The notes beneath the pieces are model-generated. The model was given only the letters and a program-made list of their open reading frames with translations, did not search any database and was not told the origin of the DNA. Below, piece by piece: positions 37,738-47,749 of a DNA stretch of 64,000 nucleotides; within the stretch, counting starts at the first letter, position 1; the number at the start of each line of letters is the position of its first letter. The DNA comes from G963663735 sp963663735. GTDB lineage: Bacteria > Acidobacteriota > UBA6911 > RPQK01 > JAPXNP01. The translations under genes were made by a program, and so were the position numbers. The stretch is from NCBI GenBank assembly GCA_963663735.2, contig CAXXHN010000001.1:558001-622000 (forward strand), read 5' to 3'.

Positions 37738-38838
37738 TCAAGTCTCACACTCACCCTCCACACAGAGATCATTCCCGAAACGACTACATCTGGTCAGGCT
37801 GAACCTGAATGCTTCTGAAAGCTTCCCGGTATTGAGCCGGCCGACTCCCGGCACCCCTTCCGATCCTATCAGCATCGATCCGTAGAACAAACATAGTCCA
37901 TTAACCAGGCCCTCTTTAACCAGGCTTCCGGCAATGCTTCCGCCCCCCTCCACCAGGAGGCTGCGGATCTGCCTTTTTCCCAGTTCTTCAAGGACGTGCC
38001 GCCAGGACAGGAGGCGACTGTTTTCAGGAACTCCTATATACTCCACCTTGTTAACCGCCCAATCAGGCCTGACCGGAATTCTCTCGCTGGAATAAAAAAC
38101 AATCACCGGATCTCCTGATTTCAATATCCGGGAACCTGAAGATACTGAGGAAGCATTTGAATCCAGGACAACCTTAATTATCTGTTTCTTGCCCGAACCC
38201 CTGACATCCAACGAAGGATCATCAGCCTTTAGTGTCCCTGATCCGACCAGTATGGCATCATGCCTATAACGCAGTTGATGAACGTATTTCCTTGCAGCCT
38301 CCCCAGTAATCCACCTGGAATCTCCCTGGGAAGTTGCGATCCTTCCATCCATGGACATGGCCAGTTTCAGAGTAACAAACGGCAGGCCAGTGGTGATGGA
38401 GTGAAAAAAAAATCGGTTCAGTTCCAGAGCTTCCCGGCGCAACAACCCTGATTCAACATTAACGGATGATTCCCTCAGCCTGGCAATGCCCTTCCCTGAA
38501 ACCATGGGATTTGGATCTTCCACGGCAACGAAAACATTACGGATACCGCTGGCAAGAATGGCGTCCACACAAGGAGGAGTCCTGCCAAAATGGCAGCATG
38601 GTTCCAGTGTCACATAGAGATCTCCCCCCGAGGCTCTGCTCCCGGCCCTGGAAAGTGCCACCACTTCAGCATGATCCTTTTTTTCCCAGAGATGATAGCC
38701 TTCACCTACGATGACCCCGTCTTTTACTACGACAGCGCCAACAGCGGGATTAGGGCTGACCTTGCCCCACCCTCTCCGGGCAAGCTCAAGGGCTCTTCTC
38801 ATAAACCTTTCACTCTGGGGGCTGAAGTGTTCACTCAT
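37738..38838 (-). CDS. ribD: Riboflavin biosynthesis protein RibD
   Basis: A bifunctional deaminase and reductase acting early in riboflavin synthesis. The deaminase half has the zinc motif HAEV, then EPCCHFGRTPPCVDAI; the reductase half has KLAMSMDGRIATSQGDSRWIT and LLVEGGGSIAGSLV. ATG 38838 gives 366 residues, the normal length; the frame is open 63 codons further upstream. No other rib genes and no recognisable FMN riboswitch are found nearby. It converges with the regulator gene. Confidence 0.95.
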   Translation of the reverse strand: MSEHFSPQSERFMRRALELARRGWGKVSPNPAVGAVVVKDGVIVGEGYHLWEKKDHAEVVALSRAGSRASGGDLYVTLEPCCHFGRTPPCVDAILASGIRNVFVAVEDPNPMVSGKGIARLRESSVNVESGLLRREALELNRFFFHSITTGLPFVTLKLAMSMDGRIATSQGDSRWITGEAARKYVHQLRYRHDAILVGSGTLKADDPSLDVRGSGKKQIIKVVLDSNASSVSSGSRILKSGDPVIVFYSSERIPVRPDWAVNKVEYIGVPENSRLLSWRHVLEELGKRQIRSLLVEGGGSIAGSLVKEGLVNGLCLFYGSMLIGSEGVPGVGRLNTGKLSEAFRFSLTRCSRFGNDLCVEGECET

Positions 38839-39066
38839 GTTTTTTTCCCGCTTGATCTTTCCACCTGGTTTTGCCTCCGAAACCTTATTGGCATAGAAAC
38901 CTCCGGGGCTGAAAGCATATTCTCCCGGCTTCTGATAAACCCGGATGAATGCCGGTAAACCAAAATATCCAATGTTCACCGGATTCCATGCTGCATCAGT
39001 TAAGCCTGAGATGCCGACAGCAACCACCTTAACAGAGAGATAATGGTGGGCAGAACAGGTCCCGGG

Positions 39067-40311
39067 CTATTCCTCATCTACGGCATTTGTAATTATCTTC
39101 AGGCTCTGGACTCTCCTCCTGTCGGACTGGAGGACTTCAAACCTAATTCCCCCCACATTGACACTCTCTCCAATTGAAGGTATATGTCCAAGTCGCTCTA
39201 CAACCAGGCCGGAAACAGTGGAAGCAGAATATTCAGGAAAACTTGTATCAAGAGTATCCTCAAGTTCCTTAACCTCCAGTGATCCACTGGCTATATAGAT
39301 CCCTTCCCCCTCTCTTGAAAGCTCTACCTGGCAATATTCGTCTTCATCCCTGATATCTCCAACTATCTCCTCCAGCAGATCTTCAATGGTCACCAGGCCG
39401 GAGACTGTCCCATATTCATTGACAACCATGGCCATATGCTCAGCTTTCGCCTGCATTTCCTTGAGCAGAACTGAAACCTTCTTGGTTTCGGGGACAAATA
39501 AAACCTCGGATATGAGTGGGGCAATATTCTTATCTTCAAATCCCACATCCAGCATGCCTAAAAAAGTCTTTACATAAACAATCCCGATTATTTTATCTTC
39601 CTGCCGGCTCAGAATAGGTATTCTTGAATGTCTCGATTCAACCATGGCATCCCTGAGCATTGACATGGTGGCTGTTTCCTCTACCGTAACCATCTCGCTC
39701 CGGGAAGTCATTATGTCCCTTACGACAGTGCTGGTGAATTCCAGCGCTGACTGAATAAGGTCGCTTTCGCCTTTTTCAAATATCCCGGCATCTTCCCCCA
39801 CATCAAGGTACGCTTGTATCTCCTCATCGCTTGCCTCATCATCACCTGAATTAGTCTCAGTACTAACTTGCTCCAGGCACATGAGAATCGGCTTGCTTAA
39901 AAAATTCAACAGGGGGTATACTGGTGCCAGCATCGGCATCATCTTTAAAAGAAATTTTTCCTGATTTCCTCTAATCAGGATCCTTGGAATAAACTGCCTG
40001 AACAGTATCACCATTACGAGAAGGAAGGTGATAGAAGCGGCAAAACCCTGGAAGCCATACCAATGCACCAGGAGAAAAGTAAGCAGGGAAGAAATCAGGA
40101 CCAGAAGGATCTGAATTGCCAGCTGCAGGGTTATCAGGAAGGCGCTGTTATCCTTGCCCATAGTCCGGAGAAGCTTCACTCCAACGCCATATTTTTCTAT
40201 CAACACCTTGAGGTGTACCCCTGAAAAATATGCTGCCGCGGATTCGACAATGGAAAGCAGGAACATCATCAGCAACAATATCAGGACAATCAAAATGCTA
40301 GCAGAAACCAT
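39067..40311 (-). CDS. CorC/HlyC family CBS-domain membrane protein
   Basis: A 414-residue protein with an N-terminal DUF21 membrane domain (helices at about 4-24, 60-80, 90-110), two CBS domains (about 195-320, with VRDIMTSRSEMVTV and RIPILSRQEDKIIGIV) and a C-terminal CorC_HlyC domain. Relatives take part in magnesium or cobalt efflux. It lies five bases after ybeY in the common pgpH-ybeY-corC order, so it is cotranscribed with them. Confidence 0.92.
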   Translation of the reverse strand: MVSASILIVLILLLMMFLLSIVESAAAYFSGVHLKVLIEKYGVGVKLLRTMGKDNSAFLITLQLAIQILLVLISSLLTFLLVHWYGFQGFAASITFLLVMVILFRQFIPRILIRGNQEKFLLKMMPMLAPVYPLLNFLSKPILMCLEQVSTETNSGDDEASDEEIQAYLDVGEDAGIFEKGESDLIQSALEFTSTVVRDIMTSRSEMVTVEETATMSMLRDAMVESRHSRIPILSRQEDKIIGIVYVKTFLGMLDVGFEDKNIAPLISEVLFVPETKKVSVLLKEMQAKAEHMAMVVNEYGTVSGLVTIEDLLEEIVGDIRDEDEYCQVELSREGEGIYIASGSLEVKELEDTLDTSFPEYSASTVSGLVVERLGHIPSIGESVNVGGIRFEVLQSDRRRVQSLKIITNAVDEE

Positions 40312-40316
40312 AATTT

Positions 40317-40781
40317 TTATAGACCCAGATCTCTCCTGATTTTATTTTCCAGCCGCTTCATCCGGCCCTTGTCCGTCTCATGATCGTACCCCATAAGATG
40401 AAGCAATCCATGCAGGGCGAGAATTTTCAATTCATTTTCAAGTCCATTCACTGCCTGTAAAGCAGCTTTTTCGGCAGAGATGATGATATCCCCTAAATAC
40501 CCCTCATCCATGTCAGGATCATCAGTGCAGGGGAAAGAAAGCACATCAGTAGGATAGTCCTTTCCGGCATATTTCTTGTTGAAAACCCGCATCCTGTCGT
40601 TACTGACAATTACCACGGAAAAACCTTTTTCCAATTTAAGCCGAACGGACAATTTTTCCAGAAACGCCTTCAAAAAAACTGGTTCCAGTTTTACTTTCCG
40701 TTGCCTATTGAACAGGTTTATCGCTGGATTTTCCTTTTGGCTGACTGGTCTCTTTTCCATTTGATTTTTTATTGAAGTCAT
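40317..40781 (-). CDS. ybeY: Endoribonuclease YbeY (16S rRNA maturation)
   Basis: A zinc-dependent endoribonuclease needed for 16S rRNA 3' processing and ribosome quality control. The metal site HGLLHLMGYDH is complete near the C-terminus and TDVLSFP precedes it. The start at 40781 makes it overlap the upstream HD receptor gene by 77 bases; ATG 40760 would cut this to 56. Neither start has a strong ribosome binding site, which suits translational coupling. 154 residues. Confidence 0.94.
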   Translation of the reverse strand: MTSIKNQMEKRPVSQKENPAINLFNRQRKVKLEPVFLKAFLEKLSVRLKLEKGFSVVIVSNDRMRVFNKKYAGKDYPTDVLSFPCTDDPDMDEGYLGDIIISAEKAALQAVNGLENELKILALHGLLHLMGYDHETDKGRMKRLENKIRRDLGL

Positions 40782-43083
40782 ATCCCGGATATTCTATTCT
40801 CTGATGGTGCATCCCGGCCAGCACACGTTCAAAGGCCTTTTCAACTTTGTTGATTTCTTTTAAAGTAATGTCGCATTCATCAAACTGGCCATCCTGGATT
40901 GTAGACTGGCTTAATCTATGAATCAGGCTCCGGATCTGTGATGGGTTCGGATCCTGCAGGGTTCGGGCAGCGGCTTCAACCTGATCAGCAAGCATTAAGA
41001 TGGCAGCTTCCTTGTTCTGAGGTTTTGGTCCGGGATACCTGAAGTCGTCAGGCTCCACTTCAACTCCTTTTTCCCCTGCGGCCTCTTTGGCTTTCTGATA
41101 AAAAAACGTCTGCAATCTCGTGCCATGGTGCTGGGGAATCATCCCACTGACCAGGGGACCAAGCTTCAGTTCCCTGGCAAAGGCAAGGCCGTTTTTAACG
41201 TGGCTGGCAAGAATGAGGCTGGACATGGCCGGGGAAAGGTCTTCATGTTTATTCACCGCGAAAATCTGGTTTTCCACATAATACTCAGGCTGTTTTAACT
41301 TCCCTATATCATGGTAGTAGGCGCCGACCCTGGCCAGTAGCCCATTGGCACGAATGGCTTCAGCACCTGCTTCGGCGAGGATCCCCACTGTAATGCTGTG
41401 ATGGTATGTACCGGGGGCTTCCAGCGAGAGTCTTCTCATGATTGAACTGTTAAGGTTGGAAAGTTCCAGAAGGCGTACGTCTGTGGTGAGACCGAAGATT
41501 GACTCAAGAGCGGGAAGACAAGCCGAAGCAAGAGCTGGAGATACCAGACCGCTGGCCATGCATCCAAGGCTTTTGATCATAAAAACATTAAGGGTTACAG
41601 AGTCAGCGCTGGAAAGCAGGAAAAAAGATAAAGTGACCAGCAGATTGACAATGCCTACCAACAATCCCGCCCTGACAACAGCCCATCTTTCCCGGTAAAA
41701 TTCCAGGACGAATACAGCACAGAGGCTGCCGGCTACAGCATAAACCCCCAAATACAATTCCCCGGTCAGGATGCCGATAAAAACAGCATTTAGAATGGAA
41801 AAAAATATTCCGGCTCTCCGGCCGATAAGAAGAACGGTCAGGGCGGCACCAAAAGCAACTGGAGTGTAGAAATAAAAAAGGTAGGGGTCCTGGATTGGAG
41901 AATTCTTGAAAGTGACCGATAACATATCGGCGACACCAAAGAAGAACCTGGTTATCAGCAGACTCAGGGCTAAAACCACCGCAACCAGAATAAAACCTGA
42001 GTAGCTGTCTTTTTCAGGCTCTCTCTGAAGGCGGAAGAACAAGCCGAGGAAAGCAATCAGGATGCAGACCATTATAAAAACGCCGGTAATCTTTTTTATC
42101 TGGACCTGGCCCCTCCGGGTAGTTTTGAGGGCATTCAGCTGGCTCAGGCTGCTTTCAGATATTTCATCACCTATCCTGACAATGGTTCGACCTTTTTTTA
42201 CCTGGATAACGACTGGAGCTACCTCGGCTTCCGCTTTCAATTCTGCTTCCCGGGTCAGTTCGGCATCAAATTCGCAATTAGGGACAACCCATATTTCCAG
42301 GAAAGAAAGCAGTTCCTCACGTTCGTTGTTAGTAACCATGTCCAGTTCGTAACCCCGTTGCCGGATAAGGTTCCTGGCCTGGTCCACGTCGCGGATATCC
42401 AGCCAATCCGTAAGGATTTCCTTTTCCTTGGTTACCGTATGCAGCAGGCTGATCCCGCGGTCCTGGTGCTGCAGGAGAGCCTCCCTGTTCCAGACAACGC
42501 CAGGGTATTTCATCGCCTGTGCCACCATTTCAACGAGCCTGTCCTCAAGATCCCGGGGAAATCCATACTTGAGAAGGATATCCAGGGTATCTCCGTGATC
42601 AAACTTAGGCAGAAGTACTTCCAGCCTTCTCCTAACCTCCGGGATCTCAGCGGCAGGAATTTTCTTTCCTTCACCCAGACCCAGTTGCAGGCGGAAATCA
42701 GCCAAAACCTGCCTGGCATCAGCAAAAGCCATTCTTATCTGAGAGGTGACCTGGTGATTCGCGGTGAAATCGAACGTGAAAATCGCCGGTACCTTGGAAA
42801 TAACCTCATTAACCTTTGCCTGGGTTGCGGCTTCGTCAACGATGGTAAAGTCCTCCGGAGCTTCAACAGTTCTGTCAGAAATGTCGCCCACCTTGTACTC
42901 AGGAATCGCCCTGAAATCATAATCAATCATCAAGGATGTCAGAAACAGGGAAATGCCCAGGAAAACAAGGGCGTGCTTGAAGGATAAATCGCCAGGCAGA
43001 ATCCTCCTAATATCACCCAGTCCCATAAAGGAACGGGCAAACTCGCTACGAGCGCGTGATTTTGACTTGCCTTTTTCTGCCAT
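40705..43083 (-). CDS. 7TM-HD receptor, PgpH-like phosphodiesterase
   Basis: A 792-residue membrane protein: one N-terminal helix (about 36-52), an extracytoplasmic 7TMR-HDED domain to about 320, seven helices (about 330-540) and a cytoplasmic HD domain with AYYHDIGKLKQPEYYVENQ. Homologues such as Listeria PgpH degrade c-di-AMP and affect osmotic control and wall stress. The C-terminal 40 residues are lysine-rich and disordered and overlap ybeY. PhoH, often upstream of ybeY, is absent. Confidence 0.92.
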   Translation of the reverse strand: MAEKGKSKSRARSEFARSFMGLGDIRRILPGDLSFKHALVFLGISLFLTSLMIDYDFRAIPEYKVGDISDRTVEAPEDFTIVDEAATQAKVNEVISKVPAIFTFDFTANHQVTSQIRMAFADARQVLADFRLQLGLGEGKKIPAAEIPEVRRRLEVLLPKFDHGDTLDILLKYGFPRDLEDRLVEMVAQAMKYPGVVWNREALLQHQDRGISLLHTVTKEKEILTDWLDIRDVDQARNLIRQRGYELDMVTNNEREELLSFLEIWVVPNCEFDAELTREAELKAEAEVAPVVIQVKKGRTIVRIGDEISESSLSQLNALKTTRRGQVQIKKITGVFIMVCILIAFLGLFFRLQREPEKDSYSGFILVAVVLALSLLITRFFFGVADMLSVTFKNSPIQDPYLFYFYTPVAFGAALTVLLIGRRAGIFFSILNAVFIGILTGELYLGVYAVAGSLCAVFVLEFYRERWAVVRAGLLVGIVNLLVTLSFFLLSSADSVTLNVFMIKSLGCMASGLVSPALASACLPALESIFGLTTDVRLLELSNLNSSIMRRLSLEAPGTYHHSITVGILAEAGAEAIRANGLLARVGAYYHDIGKLKQPEYYVENQIFAVNKHEDLSPAMSSLILASHVKNGLAFARELKLGPLVSGMIPQHHGTRLQTFFYQKAKEAAGEKGVEVEPDDFRYPGPKPQNKEAAILMLADQVEAAARTLQDPNPSQIRSLIHRLSQSTIQDGQFDECDITLKEINKVEKAFERVLAGMHHQRIEYPGYDFNKKSNGKETSQPKGKSSDKPVQ

Positions 43084-43402
43084 GGTTAAATTTTCTCGAA
43101 GAAAAAGAAACGCTTAAAAAAGACTCTTCCCAGGCTCTTAATAATACTCCATCAACTGAGCATATAAAATAGGATAAGCCAGATTTAAAACCTGAACCTG
43201 CGACATCGGTACAATGAAAGGGTTTCCCCCTCCCAGGGAAACGGGTAGGCAGCCTCGGGTAAAACAGGAAACCGGGTTATGATCCCAAATCAGTTCAATG
43301 CCTTACTGGTCGGCCAAGCCGGAGACCTGATTAAACTCATCCGGAAAGGTCTGTGCCCTGAACCGGTTTTTTGTCATGGAGCCTTAACTCAAGCAATCAG
43401 GT
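43084..43402. other. Intergenic region between fabF and the PgpH-like gene
   Basis: 319 bases. A 7-bp inverted pair GGTTTCC (43221-43227) and GGAAACC (43267-43273) encloses a GC-rich stretch that could fold, but it matches no riboswitch core I know. No T-tailed terminator for fabF is visible. Confidence 0.4.
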
Positions 43403-44656
43403 TTATTCTCCGTCATATCTCCTAAACAGAAGTGCTGCATTTGTTCCACCAAATCCGAACGAATTGGAAAGAACATATTTAATAGCAACTTTTCGGGCTT
43501 CATTTGGGACATAATCCAGGTCACATGCAGGATCAGAGTTCTCGTAATTGATCGTTGGAGGCGCTGCCTGGTCTCTTATGGCGAGAACAGAAAGTCCTGC
43601 TTCCAGACCTCCGGCTGCTCCCAGCAGGTGCCCTGTCATAGATTTGGTAGAACTGATAGGAATTTTTCGGGCGTAATCTCCGAATACCTTTTTAATGGCC
43701 GCGGTCTCAATCCAGTCATTGGGAATAGTACTGGTTCCGTGAGCATTAATGTAATTGACCTGGTCCGGAGAAATTCCGGCCTCATCAAGAGTCAATTTCA
43801 TAGTTCTGATGATGCCTCTCCCATCTTCCGGAGGCAAGGTGATGTGGAAGGCATCTCCGCTCATTCCATGGCCACAGATTTCAGCAAGAATCGGGGCACC
43901 CCGCTTCAAAGCGGACTCCAACTCTTCAAGTATCAAAACTCCGGCACCTTCTCCAACCACAAAGCCATCTCGATCCTTATCAAAGGGGCGGCTGGCCTTC
44001 TCAGGCTCATCATTCCTGGTTGAAATTGCCCTGAGTGCCGAGAAGCCTCCAATGCCAAGAGGGGTAATCGGGGCTTCTGCTCCCCCGGTAATCATGAGAT
44101 CAGCGTCACCACGCTGGATTATCCGGTATGCATCCCCGATAGCGTGACTTCCCGCAGCACAGGCCGTTACCGTAGCAGAATTAGGGCCGGCGGCTCCGGT
44201 TCTTATCGAGACCTGGCCTGAGGCTTCATTAATAATGGCAGCAGGAATAAAAAAAGGAGATATTTTTTTGGGACCTCCTTCCAGATATTTCTTAACTTCT
44301 CTTTCAATGGTCTCGAATCCACCAATGCCGGATCCGATAATGACCCCAGCCCTGTCTCCATTTTCCAGAGGAGTTTTCAACCCGGCGTGCTCAAGTGCCT
44401 CGTTACTCGCAACTACCGCAAAGGACATGAATCGATCCATTTTGCGGGCATCTTTGACACCCACATAATCAACAGGATTGAATCCCTTGACTTCCGCAGC
44501 AAAACGGGTTGAAAACTCAGAGGCGTCAAAATGAGTAATCTCGGCGACACCGCTCCTGCCGGCCAGCACTGAATTCCAGGTATCTTCCCGGTTCAAGCCC
44601 AGAGGGGTTACCAGACCTACTCCTGTAACTACGACTCTTTTCCCAGTATTGATCAA
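43403..44656 (-). CDS. fabF: 3-oxoacyl-ACP synthase II
   Basis: Elongates acyl-ACP with malonyl-ACP. The 417-residue protein has the active-site cysteine in TVTACAAGSHAIG, and the two histidines in NAHGTSTIPND and TKSMTGHLLGAAG. The start is TTG 44656 with AGGA about 10 bases upstream; no ATG fits. It lies 15 bases after acpP and is the last gene of the fatty-acid cluster. Confidence 0.97.
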   Translation of the reverse strand: MINTGKRVVVTGVGLVTPLGLNREDTWNSVLAGRSGVAEITHFDASEFSTRFAAEVKGFNPVDYVGVKDARKMDRFMSFAVVASNEALEHAGLKTPLENGDRAGVIIGSGIGGFETIEREVKKYLEGGPKKISPFFIPAAIINEASGQVSIRTGAAGPNSATVTACAAGSHAIGDAYRIIQRGDADLMITGGAEAPITPLGIGGFSALRAISTRNDEPEKASRPFDKDRDGFVVGEGAGVLILEELESALKRGAPILAEICGHGMSGDAFHITLPPEDGRGIIRTMKLTLDEAGISPDQVNYINAHGTSTIPNDWIETAAIKKVFGDYARKIPISSTKSMTGHLLGAAGGLEAGLSVLAIRDQAAPPTINYENSDPACDLDYVPNEARKVAIKYVLSNSFGFGGTNAALLFRRYDGE

Positions 44657-44671
44657 AGCTACGTATCCTGT

Positions 44672-44902
44672 TTATTTGTGAGCATTTATATAATCGACTG
44701 CGTCCCTGACTGTCTGAATTTTCTCAGCATCTTCATCAGGAATTTCGATATCAAAATCCTCTTCAAGTTTCATTACCAGCTCAACAGTATCAAGGGAGTC
44801 AGCGCCCAGATCGTCAACAAAATGGGACTCCATTTTTACGTCGGCTTCATCTACACCTAATTGTTCAACTATAATTGCTTTCACCTGATCTTCAAGAGCC
44901 AT
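44672..44902 (-). CDS. acpP: Acyl carrier protein
   Basis: A 76-residue acidic carrier. The phosphopantetheine attachment site is the serine in DDLGADSLDTVELVM near residue 37. Helix I to IV pattern and length are standard. It has a GGAGG-type site upstream and sits between fabG and fabF. Confidence 0.98.
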   Translation of the reverse strand: MALEDQVKAIIVEQLGVDEADVKMESHFVDDLGADSLDTVELVMKLEEDFDIEIPDEDAEKIQTVRDAVDYINAHK

Positions 44903-44948
44903 ATTCTTTCCTCCAGTTTAATCATGCAGGCAAACACGCCTCATGTAT

Positions 44949-45677
44949 CTACATATACATACCACCATTAATACCTAAAACCTGGCCAGTTATATAACCC
45001 GCCTCTTTTGAAGCCAGGAAACATACACCATTCGCTATATCATCGCTGGTACCGACCCTTCCCAGAGGGATCATCTTCTCCAGCTGCTCCTTGGCTTTTT
45101 CATTCATCTCTTCAGACATCTTGGTTGCAATGTATCCCGGCGCTACTGCATTTACAGTAATACCCCTGGAAGCAACCTCCCTGGCCACGGATTTGGTGAG
45201 GCCGATCACCCCGGCTTTGCTGGCGACATAATTGCCCTGCCCGGGATTGCCCATCTGACCCACTACTGAACTGATATTCACTATCCGGCCATATCTCTTC
45301 TTCATCATGCCTGGAAGAACTTCCCTGGACATATAAAAAACTGCGTCCAGGTTAGTGGAAAGAACCGCTCCCCAGTCTTCGTCCTTCATTCTGACAAGCA
45401 ATCCGTCCCTGGTTATTCCGGCATTATTCACCAGAATATCTATATTACCAAATTCTTCGACAACTTGTTTCACAGCTTTTTTAACTTGATCAGGATTGGT
45501 AACATCCAGCCTGATCCCATAACTGAGCTGTCCCAGCTTTGCTATTTTCTCATCCCATTCCCTGAAATCAGCCCTGACAGTTAATCCTCCCCGTGATTCA
45601 ATCCTGTCGGCTATCGATTTACCAATACCCCGGGCAGCGCCGGTAATTAATGCTACCTGACCTTCAAATTCCAGCAT
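44949..45677 (-). CDS. fabG: 3-oxoacyl-ACP reductase
   Basis: NADPH-dependent short-chain reductase of fatty-acid elongation. Motifs: TGAARGIG near residue 11, NNAG, the catalytic serine in NISSVVG, and YVASK. The start ATG 45677 has AGGTGGAG just upstream and overlaps the 3' end of fabD by 14 bases, so the two are translationally coupled. 242 residues, ending GGMYM as most FabG proteins do. Confidence 0.97.
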   Translation of the reverse strand: MLEFEGQVALITGAARGIGKSIADRIESRGGLTVRADFREWDEKIAKLGQLSYGIRLDVTNPDQVKKAVKQVVEEFGNIDILVNNAGITRDGLLVRMKDEDWGAVLSTNLDAVFYMSREVLPGMMKKRYGRIVNISSVVGQMGNPGQGNYVASKAGVIGLTKSVAREVASRGITVNAVAPGYIATKMSEEMNEKAKEQLEKMIPLGRVGTSDDIANGVCFLASKEAGYITGQVLGINGGMYM

Positions 45678-46584
45678 ATTTCTCCACCTGTTCCGGTTTT
45701 TCAATACTCGTTGTTTTTATATCCCGCTCTGTCTTCCTGAATAAACCGGCCAAAACCCGGCCAGGTCCAACTTCCAAAACCTCCTCAACTCCCATGTTTT
45801 TCATCTTGCGGATTGTCTGTGTCCAACGGACCATGGAACAAATCTGGCGTTTCAGCCCGTCCCTGGCCTGCTCAGCATCACTGATAATGTCAGCATCCGT
45901 ATTGTTGATAAGGGGGATTCGCAAATCGCTGAATTCAGTTGCATCCAGCAGGGGGATCATTTTTTCTTCTGCGGATTTCATCAAAGCGCAGTGGAAAGGA
46001 GCGCTCACCTGGAGCGGAATAACCCGGGAGGCGTTATTTGCAAGAGCTTTTTCAGAAGCCCTGGCCACAGCTGCGGCATGACCGGAAATAACAACCTGTC
46101 CCGGCGCGTTTTCGTTGGCTGGAGATACAACTTCATCTCCAGCTACAGAAGCACAAATCGTTTCAATTTCAGCAAGTTCCAGACCGATTATGGCAGCCAT
46201 TCCTCCGAGTCCAACCTGTACTGCTTCCTGCATGAATTTTCCACGATTTCTCACCAGCCGTAAAGCATCGGCAAATGATAAAGCTCCGGCGGCAACAAGG
46301 GCGGAATATTCTCCCAAGCTGTGCCCGGCCAGAACCTGGGGCGTGACGCCCCGGGAAACTAGAACCCTCAAGACGGCTATAGAAACGGTCAACAAAGCGG
46401 GCTGGGTGTTTTCTGTTAGTTTCAGTTTTTCCTCAGGCCCTTCAAAGCAGATACGGCTCAGAGGTAAACCGAGAACCTCATCTGCCTCCCTGAAAACGTC
46501 TGAGGCTTCAGAAAAAGATTCAGCCAGTTCTTTACCCATGCCCGGGTATTGAGAGCCCTGTCCTGGAAATACAAAAGCCTTCAT
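45664..46584 (-). CDS. fabD: Malonyl-CoA:ACP transacylase
   Basis: Loads malonyl units onto ACP. The GQGSQYPGMG motif is near the N-terminus, the catalytic serine is in AGHSLGEYSALVAAG and the histidine is in APFHCALM. 306 residues from ATG 46584. It follows rpmF by about 70 bases; the plsX and fabH genes that often stand here are missing. Confidence 0.97.
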   Translation of the reverse strand: MKAFVFPGQGSQYPGMGKELAESFSEASDVFREADEVLGLPLSRICFEGPEEKLKLTENTQPALLTVSIAVLRVLVSRGVTPQVLAGHSLGEYSALVAAGALSFADALRLVRNRGKFMQEAVQVGLGGMAAIIGLELAEIETICASVAGDEVVSPANENAPGQVVISGHAAAVARASEKALANNASRVIPLQVSAPFHCALMKSAEEKMIPLLDATEFSDLRIPLINNTDADIISDAEQARDGLKRQICSMVRWTQTIRKMKNMGVEEVLEVGPGRVLAGLFRKTERDIKTTSIEKPEQVEKYAGI

Positions 46585-46654
46585 ATTCAAAACTCACTCA
46601 CCCTGTTCAGCGAAAGGTCCCAATTCGAGAGAAACCCTAACCTGATCAGTTGTT

Positions 46655-46837
46655 TCAGACTTCAGCTACTTCAATAATCTGTCGGCCTTTATAGTAACCG
46701 CAATTCGGGCATACCCTATGGGGCATGACCGGGGAAGCACAGTTTGTGCAGACAGAAAGGTTCGGAGTAACCAAAAAATCAGCTGCTCTTCTTTTGCCTC
46801 TCCGGGATTTGGAATGTCTTCTTTTGGGATTCGCCAT
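46655..46837 (-). CDS. rpmF: 50S ribosomal protein L32
   Basis: A 60-residue zinc-ribbon ribosomal protein. MANPKRRHSKSRRGKRRA is the basic N-terminus; four cysteines in two CxxC pairs (CTNC and CPNC) bind zinc. It lies between yceD and fabD, the usual arrangement. Confidence 0.97.
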   Translation of the reverse strand: MANPKRRHSKSRRGKRRAADFLVTPNLSVCTNCASPVMPHRVCPNCGYYKGRQIIEVAEV

Positions 46838-46964
46838 AGCGGCAACCTCTTTCTTACTTATTTATATTTAGATTTACAAAAATTAATATCAAACCAGCAT
46901 ATCAACTGGCACTCTTTCAAGTATTGTTTAATACCTGGTTCAAACCGGAATACTTCAGGATGCC

Positions 46965-47489
46965 TTATCTCAAACGGTCTTTAAGTTCCCGAAGTGCCTC
47001 AAAACGAGGATCGACTTTCATCTCTCCACACGTGCAGACCTCTATATTAAGATCAGCTCCGCACTTTTCACAGAGCCCCCTGCAATCATCCTTGCAGATT
47101 GGGTTCATTGGAATATCTATAAGCATCTGCTCCAGGATCACTTCCCTCAAATCGAACTTATCGCCCAGATAAAACCCGATATCAAGATCTTCGTAATCAA
47201 GTTCTACCTCACTATCTTCTGTCGTGTCAGGCCAGTATTCTACTGCAAAACTCTTGTCTGTTTTCCATTTAAACCTGCATGCACACCTGGAACAGGTCAA
47301 AACCAGCTCCGTGATCAAAGTACCTTCCACCCTGATCCGCTCGTCCAGTGCGGTTAATCTCAAATCAACCTGGACCGGATCGCTGAGCTCTACGGTTTCA
47401 TCTTCGAACTCGAAATCATCCTTACAGAATGAGCGGTTTACCAGAAATGGGGCGTTGCCCAATTTCAGTGCGGCCAAATCAACTATCAA
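46965..47489 (-). CDS. yceD: YceD/DUF177 family protein
   Basis: A 174-residue member of the DUF177 family, which in bacteria and plastids is linked to 23S rRNA accumulation and L32. Cysteine pairs in the TCSRCAC segment and in CKDDCRGLCEKCGADLN fit zinc binding. The start is TTG 47489 preceded by GGGAGAG at 8 bases. Its position directly before rpmF is conserved widely. Confidence 0.92.
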   Translation of the reverse strand: MIVDLAALKLGNAPFLVNRSFCKDDFEFEDETVELSDPVQVDLRLTALDERIRVEGTLITELVLTCSRCACRFKWKTDKSFAVEYWPDTTEDSEVELDYEDLDIGFYLGDKFDLREVILEQMLIDIPMNPICKDDCRGLCEKCGADLNIEVCTCGEMKVDPRFEALRELKDRLR

Positions 47490-47749
47490 GATCTTCTCTC
47501 CCTGACTCTTGAGTGATCCCTTAAAAAAGATGGGATTTTAATTAAAAATGCCTCCAAATGTCAATTATTCATCCTTTCCGGACACAATTGCTCCCGGTTT
47601 TACTCATGCCTTCTGATAAGGGAAAAATCTCAATAATACTTTAATTATTCTACTACTCTTTTTCCATCAGCATAATTCCCTCCCGGCTTAAAAACCAGGA
47701 GAACGGGCATAATATGGCGCCAAAAACAAAGAGACTCTTAAATCAATAA

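Noticed and set aside
43221..43273. Possible riboswitch before the PgpH-like gene
   Set aside because: Only a 7-bp outer stem with a long loop; no match to the ydaO/c-di-AMP or cobalamin cores.
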